NCBI RefSeq assembly: GCF_003355005.1
Contig: NZ_CP029985.1
Span: 2,037,001 to 2,101,000, forward strand
Direction: 5' to 3'
DNA from: Sphingomonas sp. FARSPH
Lineage (GTDB): Bacteria > Pseudomonadota > Alphaproteobacteria > Sphingomonadales > Sphingomonadaceae
Length of the DNA: 64,000 nucleotides
Each line of letters begins with the position of its first letter. Position 1 is the first letter of the stretch. The notes beneath the pieces were generated by a model that worked only from the letters and a program-made list of their open reading frames with translations, made no database searches and had not been told where the DNA came from. Shown piece by piece: positions 18,282 through 26,883 of this stretch. Made by a program: the position numbers and the translations under genes.

Positions 18282-20552
18282 TCACGCGACGACGCGACCG
18301 GTCCCTGCCACGCCTTGGGCGTTCTTTGAAAGAGCCGAAATCGCGCAATTCGCCAACTGGAGCGCCAAAATCGACTCGGCACCCTGGTTGCGGTTGAGCC
18401 CGGTCGGCATCAGACCATCGAAACAGCCGCCGTCCGTGCTCGTCGCGAGCGGCAGGTCGAGGTCGTTGTGGCCGAGATACCAGGCATAGGCACGTTCCGC
18501 CTCGACGATCCAGCGCTCGTCGCCCGTCGCCTCGAACGCGGTGGCGCACGCATCCACCGTCGCTTGCGCCTCCAGCGGCTGCTGGTCGAACTGCAACGGT
18601 TCGGCGTAGGGGCGGTGGAAACTCTCGGTGCCGACCGCGCGGAACCGGCCTTCGGGCGAGGTCTGCTTGGCGACGATCCAATCGAGCGTCTCCAGCCCTC
18701 GCGCGACGAGTTCGGGACGGCCCAGCGCCATGCCCGCGCGGATCATACCCTGCGGCAGGCGCGCATTGTCATAGGCGAGTACGATCTCGAACCACTGCCA
18801 TTGTGGTCGCCGCGCCTCCTCGAGCAATGCGAGCTGATCGTCGGGGAAGCGTTCCAGGATGGCATGCGCTAGCTTGTGACCGGGCGATGCCTCCAGCATC
18901 GCGGCGGCGCCGAGCATGGCGAACGACTGCGCGCGCAGCGACCCGAGTTCGAGCGCGCAGCTCGCCGTCGCATCGAACATCGACTTCGCCCAGTCGCGAT
19001 GCTTCGGTTCGCGGCCGTCACGTGCGGTGACGCCCAGCGCCCAGATCGTGCGGCCGTTCGAGTCCTCGCTGCCGACGTCCTCGCACCACGTCCGGTCGAA
19101 GTTCATGAAGTTGCGGAACCGCCGTGCTTCCGGGTTCCAGGCATATTGCAGGAACGACGCGTAGATCGTCGTCCACTTGTCACGCACCACCGGATCGATG
19201 TCATCGATCGCGCTCATCAACATCAGCGCGCGGGCATTGTCGTCGATACAATAGCCGTGGCGACGGTCGGGCACCGAATAGATCGAATGTTGCAGCATGC
19301 CGGTGGCATCGCTCATCCGCTCGACTGCGGCGAAATTGGGCGCGAGCGGTTTTGCTTTCGCATGCGACTGGCTGAGCCGTTTAGGGTGCGCGGTGACCGC
19401 CGCCTCCACCTGCGCCAGCGTCGCTTCGGCGAGGCGCGGCCAGATCATGGTGCGGCCGCGGTCGTAGGCGCGCTGCGCCAGTCGCGTCCGGTCACGGCCA
19501 TTGGCGAGCAGCCGCTCCATTTCGCGCGAGAAGGCGGCGACGTCGCGGAAGTCGACCAGCACGCCGTGCCCGTCTGCGAGGATTTCGGTCGCATGGACGT
19601 ATGGCGTCGAAATCACCGCCTTGCCGACGCCGACCGCGTAGGACAACGTGCCGCTCGTGATCTGCGCGGGATTCAGATACGGCGTCGCATAGATGTCCGC
19701 GGCCTGCAGATAGTCGATCAGTTCGTCGTGCTCGACGAAGCCGTCGATGAACGCGACATTGTCGCTGATGCCGAGCTCGGCGGCCTGCGCCTTCAGCCGG
19801 TCGCGATAAGCTTCCCCTTCATGCGCAACGAGATTGGGGTGCGTCGCGCCGAGCACGACGTAAAGCAGATGGGGATGCTTGGCGACAACCGCGGGCAACG
19901 CCTCGATCATCGTCTCGATGCCCTTGTTCGGCGCGAGAAGGCCAAAGGTCAGCACGACTTCGCGCCCTTCCCAACCGAAACGGGGCTTGAGTTGTTCGGG
20001 ATCGACGAAGGCGCGGTCGGGCACGCCGTGCGGAATCATCGCGATCTGGCGCGGGTTCGCGCCATAGACGCGGCGAAGGATCTCGCGCCCGCGCTCCGCC
20101 ATCACGACGACCTTGGCGCAGCGGCGCAGCAGGCCCTCCATGACGCGCCGTTCGTCGGCGTTGGGCTTTTCGAGCACGGTGTGCAGCGTCGCGATCACCG
20201 GCAATGTGGTCCGATCGAGCAGGGTCAGCAGATGCTCGCCCGCGGGGCCGCCATAGATGCCGTATTCGTGCTGCACCCAGATCGCCTGGGCACCGCTCGT
20301 TTCGATGGCGCGTGCCGTGTCCACATAGGCGGCAAGCTCGTTCTGCGGGATCGCGGCGGTGACCGCGGGCGGATAGGCGTAGCGGCCGGGATGGTCGTCC
20401 ATCGCGTAAACGTCGACGCGTACCTCCGGGAAGCGGTCCCGCATCGCCTGCCAGACATCGGTGGTGAAGGTCGCCAGACCACACTGACGCGGCAGGAAGT
20501 TGCCGATTAGCGCCAGATGGTTGATGCTGCCCGTCGCCGCGTTGCCCGCCAT
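18282..20552 (-). CDS. GT4-family glycosyltransferase with C-terminal alpha-helical toroid-like domain
   Basis: 756 residues. Residues 10-385 form a GT-B glycosyltransferase of family 4: GNFLPRQCGLATFT donor loop, WVQHEYGIYGG, the PHGVPD turn, GLLAPNKGIETM and a YLNPAQITSGTLSYAVGVGK segment in the nucleotide-sugar site. Residues about 395-740 are a different, helix-rich part with repeated aromatic/His/Asp clusters (HGYCIDDNARALML, FDRTWCEDVGSEDSNGRTIWAL, RQPQW-like WQWFE, STDGGCFDGL) that resembles alpha/alpha-barrel glycosidase-type domains. So the protein probably both builds and trims, or builds and grips, one glycan. The partner GH130 gene follows in the same direction. No signal peptide, so it is cytoplasmic. 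Substrate unknown. Confidence 0.82.
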   Translation of the reverse strand: MAGNAATGSINHLALIGNFLPRQCGLATFTTDVWQAMRDRFPEVRVDVYAMDDHPGRYAYPPAVTAAIPQNELAAYVDTARAIETSGAQAIWVQHEYGIYGGPAGEHLLTLLDRTTLPVIATLHTVLEKPNADERRVMEGLLRRCAKVVVMAERGREILRRVYGANPRQIAMIPHGVPDRAFVDPEQLKPRFGWEGREVVLTFGLLAPNKGIETMIEALPAVVAKHPHLLYVVLGATHPNLVAHEGEAYRDRLKAQAAELGISDNVAFIDGFVEHDELIDYLQAADIYATPYLNPAQITSGTLSYAVGVGKAVISTPYVHATEILADGHGVLVDFRDVAAFSREMERLLANGRDRTRLAQRAYDRGRTMIWPRLAEATLAQVEAAVTAHPKRLSQSHAKAKPLAPNFAAVERMSDATGMLQHSIYSVPDRRHGYCIDDNARALMLMSAIDDIDPVVRDKWTTIYASFLQYAWNPEARRFRNFMNFDRTWCEDVGSEDSNGRTIWALGVTARDGREPKHRDWAKSMFDATASCALELGSLRAQSFAMLGAAAMLEASPGHKLAHAILERFPDDQLALLEEARRPQWQWFEIVLAYDNARLPQGMIRAGMALGRPELVARGLETLDWIVAKQTSPEGRFRAVGTESFHRPYAEPLQFDQQPLEAQATVDACATAFEATGDERWIVEAERAYAWYLGHNDLDLPLATSTDGGCFDGLMPTGLNRNQGAESILALQLANCAISALSKNAQGVAGTGRVVA

Positions 20553-20682
20553 GCCAAACCCTTCATATGCCGCCGAAAGTCCGCCGGACGTACCGGCAAC
20601 CTTGCGGCACCATGAACACGCGACAGGGCTAAAAGGTTGCAGTATTGCTGCAACGCAACGACGGCGAGTTTATTGAGGCAGA

Positions 20683-21129
20683 TCAACCTCTTCCACGATA
20701 GGGCGCGACGCCCTGATCGGGCAGCCACAGCGTCGCGGGGGGCGCGCCGCTCTGCCAGAAGACATCGATGGGGATGCCGCCGCGCGGATACCAGTAACCG
20801 CCGATGCGCAGCCATTCCGGTGCCATCTCGTCGAACAGGCGCTGGCCGATGCCGACGGTGCAATCCTCATGAAAGGCGGCGTGGTTGCGGAAGCTGCCCA
20901 GGTACAGCTTGAGCGACTTCGATTCGACGATCCTGTCGCGCGGGGCGTAATCGATCACCAGATGCGCGAAATCGGGCTGGCCGGTGACGGGGCAAAGCGA
21001 GGTGAATTCGGGCGCCGCAAAGCGGACGCAATAGAGCGTGCCGGCGCGCGGATTGGGAACATAATCCAGGATAGCTTCTTCCGGAGAAGCGGGCAGGTGG
21101 CTCGTCTGGCCGAGATGCATCGGGGTCAT
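20683..21129 (-). CDS. queF: 7-cyano-7-deazaguanine reductase
   Basis: 148 residues, the size of the short (unimodular) QueF. It reduces preQ0 to preQ1 with NADPH in queuosine synthesis. Cys46 in FTSLCPVTGQPD forms the covalent adduct, Asp53 is in the same motif, and ESKSLKLYLGSFRNH plus HEDC supply the NADPH/substrate pocket. ATG at 21129 was chosen; another in-frame ATG lies nine bases downstream. The start is only 29 bases from the divergent photolyase ATG, so each promoter must overlap the other gene. The 130 bases between its stop and the glycosyltransferase start show no gene. Confidence 0.95.
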   Translation of the reverse strand: MTPMHLGQTSHLPASPEEAILDYVPNPRAGTLYCVRFAAPEFTSLCPVTGQPDFAHLVIDYAPRDRIVESKSLKLYLGSFRNHAAFHEDCTVGIGQRLFDEMAPEWLRIGGYWYPRGGIPIDVFWQSGAPPATLWLPDQGVAPYRGRG

Positions 21130-21158
21130 GGCCGCGCATGTAGGAGCTTCACGCCGCA

Positions 21159-22706
21159 ATGAAAACGCTCGTTCCCATCCTCGGCGACCAGCTGACCCCG
21201 ACGATCGCGTCGCTGCGCGACGCCGATCGGGAGGATACGGTCGTGCTGATGATGGAGGTGGCGGAGGAGACGGGCTATGTCCGCCACCACAAGCAGAAGC
21301 TCGCCTACATCCTGTCCGCGATGCGCCACCATGCCGCGGCGCTGCGCGACGCGGGATGGACGGTGGACTATGTCGCGCTCGACGATCCCGACAACGGCGG
21401 CAGTTTCACCGCCGAGGTCGCGCGCGCCCTCGAACGCCACGGGGCGCGGCGGATCGTGGTGACCGAGGCGGGCGAGTGGCGCGTCGCGGGGATGCTCGAT
21501 GGCTGGTCGACCCGGTTCGGAGTGCCCGTCGAAATCCGCGCCGACGACCGCTTCCTGTGCAGCCACGCCGATTTCGCCGCCTGGGCGGACGGGCGCAGCC
21601 AGCTGACCATGGAATATTTCTATCGCGATATGCGCCGCCGCACCGATTTGCTGATGGTGGACGGCAAGCCGGAGGGCGGGCGGTGGAATTTCGACAAGGA
21701 CAATCGCAAGCCCGCGCCGGGCGGCGGCCTGTTCGTGCCCAAGGCGCTGGCGTTCGAACCCGATGCGATCACCCGCGACGTGCTCGCGCTGGTCGAGCGG
21801 CGGTTCGGCAATCATCCGGGCAGCCTCGACGGCTTCGCGTGGGCCGTCACCGCTGCGGATGCGGAGGCGCAGGCGGCGCACTTCTTCGCCGAGGCGCTGC
21901 CGCTGTTCGGCGATTACGAGGATGCGATGCTCACCGGCGAGCGGCACCTGTGGCATTCGATCCTGTCGCCCTACATCAATTCCGGCCTGCTCGATCCTAT
22001 CGACCTCTGTCGCCGGGCAGAGGCGGAATATCGCGCTCGCCGCGCGCCGCTCAACGCGGTCGAGGGTTATATCCGCCAGATCATCGGCTGGCGCGAATAT
22101 ATGCGCGGCATCTACTGGCGCGAAGGGCCGGACTATGTCGACCGCAACTTCCTGAACCACCATCGCGCGCTGCCGGGCTGGTACTGGACGGGCAACACCG
22201 ACATGCATTGCCTGAAGGAGGCGATCGGCCAGACGCTGGCGACGGCGCACGCGCATCATATCCAGCGGCTGATGGTCACCGGCAATTTCGCGCTGCTGAT
22301 CGGCGCGGACCCCGCCGCGGTGCATCGCTGGTATCTCGAAGTGTATATCGACGCCTATGAATGGGTCGAGCTGCCCAATACCTTGGGGATGAGTCAGTTC
22401 GGCGACGGCGGGCTGCTCAGTTCGAAACCCTATATTTCGTCGGGCGCATACATCGACCGGATGAGCGATTATTGCGGGCGGTGCCGTTACGACGTGAAGA
22501 AACGCGTCGGCGACGACGCCTGTCCGTTCAACGCGCTCTATTGGGATTTCCTCGCCCGGCACGAGGACAGATTGGGGGACAATCCCCGCCTGCGTATGCC
22601 GTATGCGACATGGAAGAAGCAATCGGCGCAATCTCGTAACGAAACGCGTGCCCAGGCTAAAACATTCTTGCAGGCTCTCGACTCGGGCGGCGAAGGCGGC
22701 TATTGA
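21159..22706 (+). CDS. Iron-sulfur cryptochrome/photolyase (FeS-BCP, PhrB type)
   Basis: 515 residues. N-terminal alpha/beta antenna domain and C-terminal helical FAD domain, as in the deoxyribodipyrimidine photolyase-related family. Four cysteines at 351 (TDMHCLKEA), 439 and 442 (DYCGRC) and 455 (DDACPF) match the 4Fe-4S ligands of Agrobacterium PhrB, offset by one residue, so an intact cluster is expected. PhrB repairs (6-4) photoproducts and carries a lumazine antenna; the same role is inferred here. Ribosome site AGGAG is 12 bases upstream of the ATG. The C-terminal extension after residue 470 is basic. Confidence 0.93.
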   Translation: MKTLVPILGDQLTPTIASLRDADREDTVVLMMEVAEETGYVRHHKQKLAYILSAMRHHAAALRDAGWTVDYVALDDPDNGGSFTAEVARALERHGARRIVVTEAGEWRVAGMLDGWSTRFGVPVEIRADDRFLCSHADFAAWADGRSQLTMEYFYRDMRRRTDLLMVDGKPEGGRWNFDKDNRKPAPGGGLFVPKALAFEPDAITRDVLALVERRFGNHPGSLDGFAWAVTAADAEAQAAHFFAEALPLFGDYEDAMLTGERHLWHSILSPYINSGLLDPIDLCRRAEAEYRARRAPLNAVEGYIRQIIGWREYMRGIYWREGPDYVDRNFLNHHRALPGWYWTGNTDMHCLKEAIGQTLATAHAHHIQRLMVTGNFALLIGADPAAVHRWYLEVYIDAYEWVELPNTLGMSQFGDGGLLSSKPYISSGAYIDRMSDYCGRCRYDVKKRVGDDACPFNALYWDFLARHEDRLGDNPRLRMPYATWKKQSAQSRNETRAQAKTFLQALDSGGEGGY

Positions 22707-22773
22707 GTGCACCGGGCACTCCTCCCCAGCGTAGCCCGGACGTGAACGTGTAAACGTGGATGGAGGACGTGTG

Positions 22774-23637
22774 ATGGATGCGTTGGTGACGACCGCATGG
22801 CTGGCCCAGGAAATGGGTGCGAGCGACCTCAGGATCGTCGATGCCACCTATTTCGCCAATTTCCCCGGCGAGGCGCCGCGCGATGCCGCCGCGGAATATG
22901 AGGCGGCGCACATCCCCGGCGCGGTGTTCATGAACCTGGGCGAATTGCGCGATACCGACAGCGACCTGCCGATGATGCTGCCGAGCGCCGAGAAATTCGC
23001 CAGCCGCATGCAGAGCCTGGGGCTGGGCGATGGCAGCCGCATCGTCCTCTACGACAATTCGCCGCACCATACCGCGGCGCGGGCGTGGTGGATGCTGCGG
23101 ACTTTCGGCGCGCACGATGTCGCGATCCTCGACGGCGGCTTCGCCAAATGGCAGGCGGAGGGGCGCGAGACGGCGAGCGGCAGGGAAACGTCGCGGCATC
23201 GCCACTTCACCGTCTGGGTCGATACGAAGACCGTCCGCACGCTCGACCAGATGAAGGCGAACGTCGACAGCCGGGCGGAGCAGGTCATCGACGCCCGATC
23301 GGCGGCACGCTTCACTGGCGAGGAGCCCGATCCCCGCCCCGCGACGCACGCGGGCCACATTCCGGGATCGAAGAACCTGCCGCAGGGCCAGCTGTTCAAC
23401 GCCGATGGGACATGGAAGACGGGCGACGCGTTGCGCCGGGCGTTCGCGGACGCGGGCGTCGACCTCGACCGGCCGATGGTGGCGACATGCGGTTCGGGCA
23501 TTACCGCGGCGGTGCTCGCCTTCGGCGCGCATCTGGTCGGCAAGGACATGCCGATCTATGACGGCAGCTGGTCGGAATGGGGAGCGGACCGCTCGACCCC
23601 CAAGGCCATGGGAGCCAAGGAAGCCGTTGACGCGTAA
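22774..23637 (+). CDS. sseA: 3-mercaptopyruvate sulfurtransferase
   Basis: 287 residues made of two rhodanese domains. The active-site Cys239 is in ATCGSGITAAV; CGSG is the mercaptopyruvate-type loop rather than the CRxGx[R/T] of thiosulfate sulfurtransferases. The N-terminal domain is inactive (no Cys in the matching loop, NSPHHTAARAW). It moves sulfur from mercaptopyruvate to acceptors. ATG at 22774 has GGAGG eight bases upstream. A GTG at 22756 is in frame but unsupported. The metC start lies inside the last codons. Confidence 0.93.
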   Translation: MDALVTTAWLAQEMGASDLRIVDATYFANFPGEAPRDAAAEYEAAHIPGAVFMNLGELRDTDSDLPMMLPSAEKFASRMQSLGLGDGSRIVLYDNSPHHTAARAWWMLRTFGAHDVAILDGGFAKWQAEGRETASGRETSRHRHFTVWVDTKTVRTLDQMKANVDSRAEQVIDARSAARFTGEEPDPRPATHAGHIPGSKNLPQGQLFNADGTWKTGDALRRAFADAGVDLDRPMVATCGSGITAAVLAFGAHLVGKDMPIYDGSWSEWGADRSTPKAMGAKEAVDA

Positions 23638-24841
23638 CTCCGACGACGAAACCTCCCCGGAAGCTCGCCTGGCCGACGCGACCCGCGTCGTCCAGGCGGG
23701 CCGCCGCCCCGAATGGACCGCCGGCATCGTCAACCCGCCGGTCTGGCGTGCCTCGACCATCCTCTACGACAGCATCGCGGACCTGCGCGCCAACGGCCAT
23801 GGCGACACGCATCATCGCCTCTATTACGGTCGCCGCGGCACGCCGACGCAATGGAGCCTCGCCGATGCGTTGACCGCGCTGGAGCCTGGGGCGGAGGCAA
23901 CATTCCTATACCCATCGGGAGTCGCGGCGGTCGCCGCCGCGCTGCTTGCGGTGCTGTCGCCGGGCGACGAACTGCTGCTGGTCGACAGCGCCTACGAGCC
24001 GACGCGCAGCCTCGCGAACGGCCTGCTCAAGCGGTTCGGCATCACGACGCGCCTGTACGACCCGCTGATCGGCGCAGGCATCGCCGATCTGATCGGCGAG
24101 CGGACGCGGGCGATCTTCCTCGAAAGCCCGGGCAGCCTGACCTTCGAGGTGCAGGACGTGCCCGCGATCGTCGCTGCGGCGGAGGCGCGCGGGGTCGCGA
24201 CCCTGCTCGACAATACCTGGGCGACGCCGCTGTTCTTTCCCGCGATCGCGCACGGCATCGACTATACGATCCTCGCCGCGACCAAATATGTCGTCGGCCA
24301 TTCCGACGTGATGATGGGGTCGGTCACCGCGGCGCACGGACGCTATGCCGCCTTGCGCGACGTCAGCTACCAGCTCGGCCAGGTGACGAGTCCCGACGAC
24401 GCGTGGCTCGGCAGCCGCGGCCTGCGCACGATGAAGGTGCGGCTCGACCAGCATCAGCGCTCCGCGCTCGCGATCGCGCGTTGGTTGCAGGACCGGCCGG
24501 AGGTGGCGGAGGTGCTGCATCCCGCGCTGCCCGGATGTCCCGGCCACGACCTGTGGGTGCGCGACTTCAAGGGATCGAGCGGTCTGTTCTCCTTCGTCCT
24601 CGCCGGCGGGGGCGAGGCGGCGCGCGCCGCGCTGATCGACGCGCTCGACCTGTTCGGCATCGGCTACAGCTGGGGCGGCTATGAAAGCCTCGCCATCCCC
24701 GTCGACGTCGCGCGCATCCGCGCGGTGGCGCGGCGCGACTTTCCGGGGCCGGTGGTGCGGCTGCAGATCGGGCTGGAGGACACGGATGACCTGATCGCCG
24801 ACCTCGATCGCGGGCTCGCAGCCTTCCGGGCGGCGATGTGA
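23627..24841 (+). CDS. metC: Cystathionine beta-lyase
   Basis: 404 residues in the Cys/Met metabolism PLP family. It cleaves cystathionine to homocysteine, pyruvate and ammonia. The PLP lysine is in ILAATKYVVGHSDVMMG; YGRRGTPTQW and the SGVAAV loop are conserved. There is no ATG at the 5' end; the best start is TTG at 23627 with AAGGA six bases upstream, inside the end of sseA and overlapping it by 11 bases. The start is the least certain part. Adjacent sseA fits a shared sulfur-amino-acid role. Confidence 0.9.
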   Translation: MTRNSDDETSPEARLADATRVVQAGRRPEWTAGIVNPPVWRASTILYDSIADLRANGHGDTHHRLYYGRRGTPTQWSLADALTALEPGAEATFLYPSGVAAVAAALLAVLSPGDELLLVDSAYEPTRSLANGLLKRFGITTRLYDPLIGAGIADLIGERTRAIFLESPGSLTFEVQDVPAIVAAAEARGVATLLDNTWATPLFFPAIAHGIDYTILAATKYVVGHSDVMMGSVTAAHGRYAALRDVSYQLGQVTSPDDAWLGSRGLRTMKVRLDQHQRSALAIARWLQDRPEVAEVLHPALPGCPGHDLWVRDFKGSSGLFSFVLAGGGEAARAALIDALDLFGIGYSWGGYESLAIPVDVARIRAVARRDFPGPVVRLQIGLEDTDDLIADLDRGLAAFRAAM

Positions 24842-24848
24842 TCGCGCT

Positions 24849-24868
24849 GCCGCGCTAACTGGCGCGGC
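24849..24868 (+). terminator. Probable terminator of sseA-metC
   Basis: GCCGCGC and GCGCGGC form a perfect seven-base stem around TAACTG, followed by ATTT, eight bases after the metC stop. The remaining 180 bases to the TorF gene hold its promoter and no gene. Confidence 0.5.
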
Positions 24869-25052
24869 ATTTCGGCAACATTCCGTTACGAATCGCTCAC
24901 CGGCCGTACACAAATTGTTGTGCGGTGCAGGATAGTCGCGCATCCTCGTCGCGCTTCGGACGAGTCTCGCGCGCTGCCCGGTAACGGCGGAAGATGCGGG
25001 CCACCGGAGGCATGCAGGCGGGGACATCGACCTTGATCCGAAAGGGGACACG

Positions 25053-25847
25053 ATGCGCTTCACCACTATCCTGCTTGGCGGCCTTGCGCTGGCGAGCGCC
25101 GCGCCCGCGCTCGCGCAGGACGAAACGGCGCCACCACCCGCGCTCAAGCTATCGGGCGGCACGACGCTGATCAGCGACTATCGCTTCCGCGGCGCGACGC
25201 AGAGCGACAGCAGCCCGGCATTGCAGACGACGCTCAACCTCAACCACAAGTCGGGCTTCTATGTCGGCACCTTCATGTCGACGATCGACGGGTCGGGCCG
25301 CACGCCCGCGCTGACCGGCTATGGCCAGGCGGAGGTCGATCTGTACGGCGGCTTCACCAAGACGCTGAAGAACGGCGTGGGTGTCGATGTCGGCCTGCTC
25401 TATTATTACTATCCGGGCGGTCTCAAGGGCCAGAACACCGACTTCTTCGAACCCTATGCCTCGGTCACCTACACCGTCGGACCGGTGTCGACGAAGGCGG
25501 GCGTCGCTTACGCGTGGGACGGGCAGAAGGGTCTCGCCGGCTTCGACGTGCGCACCAACAACAACAGCAACATCTATGCCTATGGCGAGGCATCGGTCGG
25601 TATCCCGACGACACCAATCACGCTGAAGGGGCATCTGGGCTATTCGAAGGGCGCGCTCGGCTCGCTCAACATCCCGGGCAGCCGCGACGACGACTATTTC
25701 GACTGGTCCGCGACCGCCGAGGCGGTGGGCGGTCCGCTCAAGGTCGGCGTCAGCTATGTCGGCACCGACATCAGCAACCAGAACCGCTTCGCCGAGCGGC
25801 TGGGCCGCGGCTCGACCGTGCTCGCCTATGTGGGGACGAGCTTCTGA
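25053..25847 (+). CDS. TorF-family outer-membrane protein
   Basis: 264 residues. Signal peptide ends APALAQ. The rest alternates polar and hydrophobic residues with many Gly, Tyr and Asn and ends in Phe (VGTSF), as outer-membrane beta barrels do. The block LISDYRFRGATQSDSSPALQ is the signature of the TorF/Gcw_chp putative porin family of proteobacteria. Its cargo is not known. AAAGGGG precedes the ATG. It stands alone between metC and a large inverted repeat. Confidence 0.85.
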   Translation: MRFTTILLGGLALASAAPALAQDETAPPPALKLSGGTTLISDYRFRGATQSDSSPALQTTLNLNHKSGFYVGTFMSTIDGSGRTPALTGYGQAEVDLYGGFTKTLKNGVGVDVGLLYYYYPGGLKGQNTDFFEPYASVTYTVGPVSTKAGVAYAWDGQKGLAGFDVRTNNNSNIYAYGEASVGIPTTPITLKGHLGYSKGALGSLNIPGSRDDDYFDWSATAEAVGGPLKVGVSYVGTDISNQNRFAERLGRGSTVLAYVGTSF

Positions 25848-25858
25848 TCTTGATGCAA

Positions 25859-25961
25859 AGCCCCTCCCCTTCAGGGGAGGGGTTGGGGTGGGGGAGACAC
25901 GGGCGCCGGTCTAGGTGAGACACGCCCCACCCCCAGACCCCTCCCCTGAAGGGGAGGGGCT
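25859..25961. repeat. Large inverted repeat, likely bidirectional terminator
   Basis: AGCCCCTCCCCTTCAGGGGA at 25859 is repeated inverted at 25942-25961, and each arm can itself fold (CCCCTCCCC with GGGGAGGGG). The arms continue inward as GGGGTGGGG and CCCCACCCC. It lies between the convergent TorF and DUF3035 genes and could terminate both. Confidence 0.75.
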
Positions 25962-25970
25962 CATAGGTGA

Positions 25971-26381
25971 TTACTTCGCCGCGGCGCGCGCGTCCTGGCC
26001 GTCGCCTTGCGGCGCGGCGACGATGTCGCGTGTCGTCGCGCCCTTGTCGACGACGTTGGTGTCGGGATCGCCGACCGACGACCGGATGCCGGCATCGGCG
26101 GTGTCAGCGCCCGCCTGCTGCAGCACGCCGTTCTCGCCCTGACTGCGCTGCGTGTTGCCGCCGAACAGCGCGTCGAGCGTCTGCGCGGTATTGGCATTGT
26201 CCTGCGGCCGCGCGGCACCCGGCTGCGGCGGGACGAGCGAATAGTCGGGCGGGATCACCAGCGGCGCCTGGCGCGCCACCGCGAATTCGTCGGGACGCGC
26301 GCGGTCGTAGCCGCGCTTGCCGCAACCGGACAACAGGGCGACGCAGGCGAGGCCAGCGGCAACGGCAACGAACTTACGCAT
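25971..26381 (-). CDS. DUF3035 lipoprotein
   Basis: 136 residues. Lipoprotein signal with lipobox LLSGC (Cys at about residue 20) and then GKRGYDRARPDEFAV, the conserved opening of DUF3035. LVIPPDYSLVPP follows; the rest is low-complexity. The function of the family is unknown. The ATG overlaps the end of lspA by eight bases (ATGCGTAA), so its translation is coupled to that of the signal peptidase that would mature it. Confidence 0.88.
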   Translation of the reverse strand: MRKFVAVAAGLACVALLSGCGKRGYDRARPDEFAVARQAPLVIPPDYSLVPPQPGAARPQDNANTAQTLDALFGGNTQRSQGENGVLQQAGADTADAGIRSSVGDPDTNVVDKGATTRDIVAAPQGDGQDARAAAK

Positions 26382-26883
26382 GGGGATTCTCCGAAACTGC
26401 GTCGCGCTTGTCGCGCATCAGGAGCGCGCGGACAAGCAGCACCAGCACGCCAAGGGTGATTGCCGCATCCGCGACGTTGAAGACGAGGAACGGCCGCCAT
26501 TCGCCGAAATGCAGGTCGGCGAAATCGACGACGTAACCCAGCCGCACGCGATCGACGATATTGCCGAGCGCGCCGCCCAGGATCGCGCCGAGGGCGATCT
26601 GGTCGGCGCGGTGCGTCTCGCGCGTCATCCACACGCCGACCGCGATCGCGATCGCACCGGTCATCGCGACCAATGCCCAGCGCATCGCGTCGGTATCGGC
26701 GTGCAGCAGGCCGAGCGACACGCCGTGATTGGCGACGAAGCGCAGGTTGAAGAAGGGCGTTACCTCGCGTGCATCGGCGAGCGCATCGAGCTTCAGCCCC
26801 TGCGTGACACCGATCTTGGTCAGCTGGTCGAGCACGAACAGCATCCCCGCCGCGGCGAGGCCAATCAGCGGCGGCTTACGCAT
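26374..26883 (-). CDS. lspA: Lipoprotein signal peptidase
   Basis: 169 residues from the ATG at 26883 with four membrane segments. The two catalytic aspartates sit in NIVDRVRLGYVVDF and FNVADAAIT; VANHGVSLGLL is the conserved first loop. It removes signal peptides from diacylglyceryl-modified prolipoproteins. The start overlaps the ileS stop by eight bases and the stop overlaps the next start by the same eight bases. Confidence 0.96.
   Translation of the reverse strand: MRKPPLIGLAAAGMLFVLDQLTKIGVTQGLKLDALADAREVTPFFNLRFVANHGVSLGLLHADTDAMRWALVAMTGAIAIAVGVWMTRETHRADQIALGAILGGALGNIVDRVRLGYVVDFADLHFGEWRPFLVFNVADAAITLGVLVLLVRALLMRDKRDAVSENPHA

Noticed and set aside
24910..24923. Short dyad CACAA-N4-TTGTG before the TorF gene
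   Set aside because: Five-base arms only; no regulator gene or second copy to support an operator.
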